Shown: positions 56,901-64,000 of the stretch, one piece after another
Layout of the letters: each line of letters begins with the position of its first letter
Position numbering within the stretch: position 1 is the first letter of the stretch
Source of the DNA: Phlebiopsis flavidoalba
Taxonomy: Eukaryota; Basidiomycota; Agaricomycetes; Polyporales; Phanerochaetaceae
Direction: 5' to 3'
NCBI GenBank assembly: GCA_035772785.1
Contig: JAOCPU010000018.1
Span: 248,001-312,000, forward strand
DNA: 64,000 nt
Notes under the pieces: generated by a model
What the model was told of the DNA's origin: nothing
What the model saw: the letters and a program-made list of their open reading frames with translations, nothing else
The model's database searches: none
Translations under genes and position numbers: made by a program

Positions 56901-59900
56901 GTTTTGTTGGACGTTTTGTTAACTATGCTAACCGCTTTTCTATAGATTGGGGAGAGAAGGGTATCAACCTTAGTGGTGGTCAGAAGCAGAGGGTGAACAT
57001 CGCTCGAGCCTTGTATCATGATGCGATGTCGTCGTGTTTGACGATCCGCTTTCTGCAGGTAAGTGCAGTCGATGAACTCTGTTCGAATACCCGTTTCATC
57101 ACGGAATCCCAGTCGATGCTCACGTCGGCCGTGCTCTGTTCAATGATGCTATCGTCGGTGCACTGCGGAATCGCGGCAAGACTGTGATCTTAAGTGACCA
57201 CGCCCTTCACTTCCTCTCACAATGTGACTACATCTACACCATCGAGAAATGGCGTTATCGCCGCCCAGGGCAAGTATCAAGACCTACTGGGAGCCAACGA
57301 GAGCTCGCCAAGTTGATGAAAGAATTTGGCGGCGAAAACCAGCACGAGGAAGAGGTGGAGGCCGAGGAAGCGGCCATGAATTCCGCATCCATCCAGAAAG
57401 TGGACATCATTGAAGCCAAACAACAAAGCGAGGCGATTGAACGACGCGGAGCTGGTACTGGTAAGCTCGAGGGCCGTTTGATTGTCGCGGAGAAGAGATC
57501 AACAGGTTCTGTCGGTTGGAATGGTGAGCGCGATGAGTTTGCGAGGATATCCAAGTAATGACTGACACCATACGTTGAGTCTATACTGCATACTTGCGCG
57601 CTGGTCGTATTCTACTCACAGGTCCTCCACTGGTGGTCGCGATGATCTTGATGCAAGCTAGTCAAATATTCAACTCGTACACTTTGGTCTGGTGGCAAGC
57701 TAAGTACGTTATTCGCGATCTTCGTGCACTTGAGCTCAGCTAATTCTCGCAGCACATGGCATCGTCCCAACTCCTTCTACCAAATTCTGTACGCATGTCT
57801 TGGAATAGGACAGGCGCTTTTCACTTTCATGATGTGTGTATTTTATATTCATGAATTTTCAAGTACGAAGCCCTGATATGTCGACAGTGGTATTGCCATG
57901 GACGAAATGGGTTTCTATGTCTCCAAGAACCTTCACCACGACGCGATTAAGAATATCTTCTACGCGCCGATGTCATTCTTTGACACTACGGTATGCAGCT
58001 CAGCTGTTCTATAGACGAACATCACTGAACATCGACCAAGCCCACTGGTCGTATTCTGAGTGTATTTGGCAAGGATATCGACAGTAAGCCCCTGATCAGA
58101 TCGTCCTTAGCATCTCGGCTCACGCTTGGCGTCCTTGTAGATATCGATAACCAGCTGCCTGGTACGTGGTTGAATTATATCATGGCTTACTGTCTCATAT
58201 TGAACGTTTGACCCTCAGTCTCGATGCGACTTCGCGTACGTCAATGTTCCATCTGGGGCGCATTTATAATACTGACAGCCTGCAGTCGTCCTCACTATTG
58301 CCACGGTTTTCGGAGCAGTCCTCATCATCACAATTCTCGAGCACTATTTCAGTGAGTCGCCATAGGTTTACGCGCATATATCCACTAATTTGACCAACTT
58401 CGAAAGTCATCGCTGCGTTCGGGATCGCGGTTAGGGTACCTTTATCTCTCAGCTTTCTACAGAGAGAGTGCCCGCGAGTTGAAGAGACTGGATTCGATGC
58501 TGCGCTCCTTCCTATATGCCCACTTCGCCGAATCTTTGTCTGGGCCTACCCACCATCAGAAGTTATGGTGCCGTCCAGCGGTTTTTGAATGACAACGAGT
58601 ATTTACACAGACCTCGAGGATCGTGCCGCGTTCCTTACAGTGACCAACCAAAGGTGGGGTACAATCTCGCTCACAATTGTGAACCGGACCTCATTCAGTT
58701 GTAGATGGCTTGCCATTCGTCTTGACTTCCTGGGCGGTTGTCTGACTTTCATCGTGGCTATCCTCGCACGGTCACGGCCGTTTCTGGCATTAACCCGGCG
58801 CAGATAGGTTGGTGCTCACGTACACGAGTAAGCCGTTTTGTTGCGTATTTGTGCAGCGTCTCACGATTTCTCCAGCATCTTTGACGCATTGTGCAGTCTC
58901 TTGACTCGCCAGGTTGGTGTACACTCATCTTCTGTGAGGATTATCTAATCATTTGACAGTCGGCGGAAGTCGAAAATTACATGGCATCAGTCGAGACAGT
59001 TACCCATTACAGCCATGGGAGCAACATCGCACAAGAGGCTTCTCATGAGATACCTGCCACGCAACCGCCCGCTGAATGGCCACGGGACGGCGCCATAGAA
59101 AGTCAAGGACATTGTCATGCAATACCGACCGGGGACTCCACTGGTTCTCAAAGGTCTCTCTCTGAGTATACGGGGCGGCGAGAAGATTAGGTGTCGTTGG
59201 AAAGGTTTTGTGCCCGGAATTTTCTGATCAGACGCCCTGCTCACTCTCCGATGTAGAACGGGAGCAGGAAGAGTTCGTTGATGCTGGCGCTCTTCCGGAT
59301 TGTGGAGCTCACTTCTGGGTCCATATCCATCGACGAGTGCGTTTTGCGGTCTTTCGCATCACGTAAGCTATTTTTGACGATTTGTAGCATCGACATCTCG
59401 ACTATCGGTTTGAGAGACCTCCGCACAAAAGTTGCCATTATTCCTCAAGATGTAGGTCAAATATGCTTTGTTTTAACAAAATCTCACATCACACGTACTT
59501 ACCAACTTCCTATTTTAGCCTTTACTTTTCAGTGGTAAGACTTACAGCAAAGCCAATATCTTAAAGCACCTCACTGCTTCTTTAGGTACTATCAGGAGTA
59601 ACTTGGATCCCTTCGGAATATACGATGACGTCCGCCTTTGGGATGCCTTGAGACGGGTCCTATTTGGTCGGGTCGTCGCCCCCCTCGTCGCAGGGAAACG
59701 TTGGATGAGAAAGAACTGGACTCCAACAAAACGCGCTTCACGTTGGATTCAATCATCGAGAGCGATGGCGCGAATCTTGCTGTTGATGCAGTGTCGGAGA
59801 AACGTAGTCTCCTCAGTCTTGCTCGAGCCGTGGTGAAGGATAGTAAGGTTGTTGGTGCGTAGTTCTGCCTTCTCCGGACGACCAACTTGTACTCACGTAC

Positions 59901-60346
59901 GACGTAGTGTTGGATGAAGCGACGTAAGCCATAAACGGGCTATGCATTTACTCATTGCCTGACACCTCGATTACAGTGCTTCCCCGTGGATCTCGAGACA
60001 GACTCAAAAATCCAGCAAACAATCCAGACACAGTTCAAAGACAAGACTCTTCTTTGCATTGCTCGTATGTATCGAGGGTTCTGCGACACATCACGGCGCT
60101 GACTGCTATCCCCAGATCGGCTACGAACGATCATATATCATACGACAGAATCCTTGTGCTGGACGCAGGAAACATTGCAGTGCGTACCCCAATTGGAGCC
60201 TTTCTGGTGATACTGATTAACCTCCAAACCACATACAGGAATTTGACACGCCACTGAGCCTGTACATGCAAAATGGCATCTTCCGCGGTATGTGCGACCG
60301 GAGTAACATCACTCTAGATGAGATCCATAAGGCCGAGCTTAGATAG
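53963..60346 (+). CDS. ABC transporter, ABCC/MRP family (Yor1-like), full length
   Basis: An ATP-driven exporter of organic anions or drugs, in the plasma or vacuolar membrane. The ATG at 53963 gives a charged N-terminus with [12 protein letters not shown]1 includes [30 protein letters not shown] and [23 protein letters not shown]1 has Walker A GGVGSGK, split by an intron at 56514-56565, a [18 protein letters not shown]-loop, signature [17 protein letters not shown] (56970-57016), then Walker B and an H-loop in broken frame. A charged linker follows (57300-57540), then TMD2 ([38 protein letters not shown]). NBD2 has Walker A near 59270, [10 protein letters not shown], a SVGE-type signature near 59790, VLDEATASVDLETD and [23 protein letters not shown] is at 60344-60346. 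No MRP1-type extra N-terminal TMD0 is seen. Many short introns and single-base shifts. Confidence 0.93.
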
Positions 60347-60580
60347 AGTATGAGATGGGATTAGACTTCTTTGTATGCCAGAAATGAGATATATATGTTG
60401 GTCGTACACTTTGCACAATGTTCTATCTAGAATACATGTTGGAATGTATAGACACAGCAACCCTCAATGAGCCCGAGAAAAAACCGAGAAAGAGAAACAA
60501 CGAAAGATTAGACGAGATGATAGCTAGCTTGGAGTTTCGTGCAGGAGTAAAAATACAGCTTATATGAATTGTTTGCGAGG
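60347..60580. other. Convergent 3' intergenic region, transporter/regulator
   Basis: 234 bases between two stop codons. No gene; too short to hold a promoter for either neighbour. Confidence 0.5.
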
Positions 60581-63500
60581 TTAGGATAAAAGACCCAATT
60601 GGAACTCAGGCTGAGGTGCGCTCATCCAGGCGAACCCTGCAGAAATTTGTTAGTGATACTGCAGGAACATACACTTCGAGGTTAACACACCTGGTACACC
60701 CATGATAGACGAGTCGTTCATCGAATGCAGAAGATCGTTGAACGGCAATGGCGGCGCAAAGAACTCTGAGCTCGCGTCCACCGACATTAGCTCCGACGGC
60801 TCCTGTGTCATCGTGCCCGTGATGTACGGCCCTCCAGAAGACTCGAACCAGGCTCGGGCGAGGCTGAGAGTCGCGCACGCTTGTGGGGGGCTCGAGCGCG
60901 ACTGACGGAGTGCGGCGACTGTGTCGTGCAGCTCGACCTTGTGAGTCGCAGGCGACTCGGACTTGGCCTTGAGCTTCTTTTTTGCTTGAGATCTTGTCAA
61001 GCAAGCCTTGCAGGAAGCGCGAGTAGAGTAGAGCTTCGGGCTGTGGTGGTCGTCGATTGCGACCTCGGGGGAGCCAAGAAGCTCGATGATGCGCTGCACC
61101 TTGTCCCGGATTTCATTACGCTGAGCCTTGTTTAGGTAGTCGTTTGTAACGAGGTTTTGCAAAAGCTTTGAAAAATGTAAGCTCGTTGCCTTCCAAGTAA
61201 CAAGAGTAGTGAAATTACCTTGATCAAGAAAGCGCATGCAAAGTAACAAAGACACTCTGTGCCTCGGGCCATGACGGAGGAAAATCTCTGTCATTCACGG
61301 GGTCAGACCGTGCCTTAGTACTCTAAACACCAAAAGACTCACTCTGTTCGGGCCTAGCAATATCGTCCAACACCGGCTGCAAGGACGTACCATAGCAGCG
61401 CCGAAGACACTGTTCACAATGATGTTAGAACGTGGTACAGAAGGACTACTAAAAGATAACGACATACCCTGTTCAAGAGGTCCATGTCCTGGCCGACGCT
61501 GTGCTTGCCAAATGCATACTGGAAGCCGAACGACAACACTGTCATACGAGCATAGCTGTACGCCAAACGGAGCAGCCCAGTGCGGAAGTTGCTTTGTAGG
61601 TCCGAGGGGTCAGTGTTCTCGCGAATGAGCGCGTCCCAATTGATCCACGTCGCTGCCAGTTCGTCGTCCGCCTTCGACGCGAGATCCGCAATGTCCAGGT
61701 TCTAAGCCACCAAAGGTCAGCATATATGCGCATATACGCATGTATGAGACGGAGACAGACCTTGTTGAAGCCCGTTGGACTGTTGGGATCGCTATGAATG
61801 TCGTTTCGCGGAACTTGCCGAGGGATGGTGAGGTCCGCATTGTATAGCACGCGAGCTGAATGTCGAAGCCTTCATGTTATACTCGGAGCTATTCCACAGC
61901 TGGCCGAGCGGTTCGCGACGTAGTCCGTGCTGCGAATGATCGGGCCCTTGCCGTACTGCGAGCCTGTCGAGCGGTCGAGGTTGAAGCAGTTGAGCCATGC
62001 ACGCGTGCGGTTGAGCATACACACGCGCATGCATCTCGTCCTTCGGCTTCGCGGTATTCGGGTGGTGCTAAAAGTTCAGGTCCATCGCTATCCTGCAAAA
62101 CGCAGCGCACCCGATAGGTCAGCACGTGGGGCCGCGAACCGCGGGACGGACAGGAAGTACGTACCGTATGGCCACTCCCAAATAAATCCAGCTTCGGTCG
62201 GTCCTCCCCGCACTTACGAGATGGAACAGGATACAGGGCGAGCAGAATGTAAAGCTGTGCACGATGTCTACGGACTTTTTGGCCGCACCCCCAATCAGCG
62301 CGTGTGCCTGCCGCGAGTCGGGCATAGTGCATGGCTTTCTGATACAGGTCTGGTCGTTCCTTGCAAAAGTCCTGGATGCAGATGGCGCATACTATAGGAA
62401 CATCAGTCCTCGTAAAGACCCCCATGCGGAGAATACGGGTCTACTTACTGACGTGTGAACAGGAATGGGCTGTACACAACTAGATACTGCGTTGTGTAGA
62501 TCACAGGATCAAGGAGACTGACTGAAAGATTTTTATGTCTATCCCAGTAGCTAGACGGACTATGGTTAGCTCCCGTATGTATTAGGATAGGATACTTACA
62601 TCTTGAGCAGTTTTCTCCGCCTCAAGGACCCGTAATAAGGACCACTGCGAAGGATGTGAGGGTCGTCCATATTGACGAAGGGGTCTCTCGGGGGTTGGGT
62701 CCTGTCATGATTCATCTATCAGTAAGGGGCACCCCCTCAGGACAGGTTGGACCACACGCACTGCGGTTCAGGGTGGGCAGAAATCCGGGTTTAGCCACAA
62801 TCGACATCCTCGTTTCCTCCTTCGGCGCCGACATCTGCTCTTCGACTTCATCTTGCGCAGCGGCCCCGATGCTCCAGCGGTATATCATCGCCCATCAGAC
62901 CAAAACGGCGCCGCTGGGGCCAGGGCACCGTCGCGAGTCGCGTCCCGCTTCGGCCCGCGCCTTCCGACGCCGAAACGGTATCCGTACCGTCCGTGCCGCC
63001 GTCGTGGTCCCCTCGTCCTCGCCGCTCTGCTGTCTCGTCGTCGTCCGCCGCCTCAATCGTCACAGCGACCTTCGTCGTGCATCCACATCGCGGTCGCTCC
63101 CCTCGTCTGCAACGAGCGCGCTCCGCGTAACGTTCGAGCCGACCGAGGCTAATGTACCCATCGAAACGCGCTGAATCGACTCGCGAGCCTTCGCCATCCA
63201 GTCCTGTATTTCTGCCTGTCCTGTTGCGAGTCGCTTCGGGAGTGTCTGGGGTCGTCAGGATTCTCACCCTCAATCTCCGGCGACATGAAGCGCGAATCAG
63301 ACATGGAGATGAAGGAACTATCGGTGACCGAGGACGGGGACGGTGCATTCGACACTTGCGATTGCGCTTGCTTGACTTTTTTGTTGGCCTCTTCTAACTG
63401 TGCCATGAGGGCCTTAATTTTATCCGCCTGCTCACGAATTTGGTTCATGAGAATCTCGCGTTTCCTGGATATATGCGTTAATTAAGGCTTTTTAATGTAT

Positions 63501-63983
63501 CCGATATGGGACTGACGGTGGCGGCTTGCGCTTCTTGCGGCCAGGTATCGTACATTCACTGCCTCCGCGGTAACACCGTTTGCAGATGTCAGGATCTTCG
63601 ATTGAGGGCTCGCATTTGACCTGTTTTTTTGGTCTTTCAGTCGCTATATGCGTCCAGAATCAGGGTATATCTCACCTTGAGCTGTTTTACACCGGGTGCA
63701 TGCTCTGAGGGAGGCACATTTTAGTGAACCGTTGCACCCTGATATGCAAGTACCACCTACGGTCGTTTGTTTGCGTTATCCTGCTTACCCGCGTCCTTTT
63801 CTTCTGCCGGCCGTCATCGTAATACCCGCCATCGTCACGCTTTTTGCCGTTTGATCCCAGCACTCTCCGTATCCCTCTCCGATGTTGAATTCGGTAGCGA
63901 TATATGGCGAGTTTTGTGGGATCCGGAGGCGCCATAGAACGGTACCGACGGGGGTGGGCTGAAATCGTGCCCATGCGACGCAT
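60581..63983 (-). CDS. Zn2Cys6 fungal transcription factor
   Basis: A nuclear DNA-binding regulator. The N-terminal exons lie near the right edge (63800-63983, with MAGITMTAGRRKGRG-like sequence). The zinc cluster spans an intron: ACTRCK and QLK at 63670-63700, then VKCEPSIEDPDICKRCYRGG and SECTIPGRKKRKPPP at 63530-63630, giving all six Cys. A coiled coil follows (EILMNQIREQADKIKALMAQ, 63360-63450), then a disordered Ser/Asp/Arg linker. The fungal transcription factor middle domain occupies 62.4-61.2 kb: RSWIYLGVAIR, TWLNCFNLDRSTGSQYGK-like sequence, IRSTDYVANRS, LASKADDELAATWINWDALI, FQYAFGKHSVGQDMDLLNR. The C-terminus contains AWFESSGGPYITGTM and ends after an intron at about 60651-60700 with AWMSAPQPEFQLGLL, stop at 60581-60583. 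The first exon may begin outside the window. Convergent with the ABC transporter. Confidence 0.88.
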
Positions 63984-64000
63984 ACTGGTACATGGACGGA

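Overview
This window looks like nuclear DNA of a filamentous basidiomycete, probably an Agaricomycete. The reasons are introns of about 50-65 bp with GTRNGT/YAG borders, genes packed on both strands, a tandem family of DUF6593-type proteins, an HSPA12-like Hsp70, a Zn2Cys6 regulator with a fungal transcription factor domain, and a Fic1/Inn1-like C2 protein. A closer placement (for example Cantharellales) would be a guess. Almost every recognisable gene is cut by single-base insertions or deletions, yet the conserved protein sequence resumes at once in another frame. The simplest reading is a long-read assembly with unpolished consensus, so gene bounds below are spans of homology plus splice and stop signals, not clean open frames.

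Layout. 0-4.5 kb: one partial and three fuller DUF6593 paralogues in tandem (+). 5.1-6.7 kb: acetate kinase (-). 8.2-11.4 kb: membrane-anchored copper amine oxidase (+). 11.8-12.7 kb: a possible secreted protein (-). 14.0-17.4 kb: unrecognised, partly disordered coding sequence (+). 17.9-19.2 kb: HIT-domain protein (-), split by a 455-nt almost pure pyrimidine block. 19.7-20.5 kb: gene-poor repeat region. 20.95-24.1 kb: phosphoketolase (-). 24.5-27.5 kb: unrecognised minus-strand sequence. 28.0-28.4 kb: small Tyr-rich repeat protein (+). 29.3-31.8 kb: unrecognised minus-strand gene(s) with a charged helical part. 33.9-36.7 kb: HSPA12-like Hsp70 (+). 36.8-39.7 kb: Lys/Ala/Pro repeat protein (+). 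40.3-42.6 kb: coiled-coil protein (-). 43.3-43.9 kb: Gly/Met-rich sequence (+). 45.1-46.9 kb: proline iminopeptidase (+). 47.4-50.6 kb: SUN-domain nuclear envelope protein (+). 51.3-53.3 kb: C2 cytokinesis-type protein (-). 54.0-60.3 kb: full-length ABCC transporter (+). 60.6-64 kb: Zn2Cys6 transcription factor (-), convergent with the transporter.

How genes relate. Phosphoketolase and acetate kinase catalyse consecutive steps (xylulose-5-P or fructose-6-P to acetyl-P, then acetyl-P to acetate plus ATP). Both are here on the same strand, about 14 kb apart, so the window holds a complete, loosely linked phosphoketolase-acetate route. The ABC transporter and the Zn2Cys6 factor are neighbours, a common efflux pump/regulator layout, though a functional link is only inferred. 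No tRNA, rRNA, CRISPR array or recognisable transposase or reverse transcriptase gene was seen.
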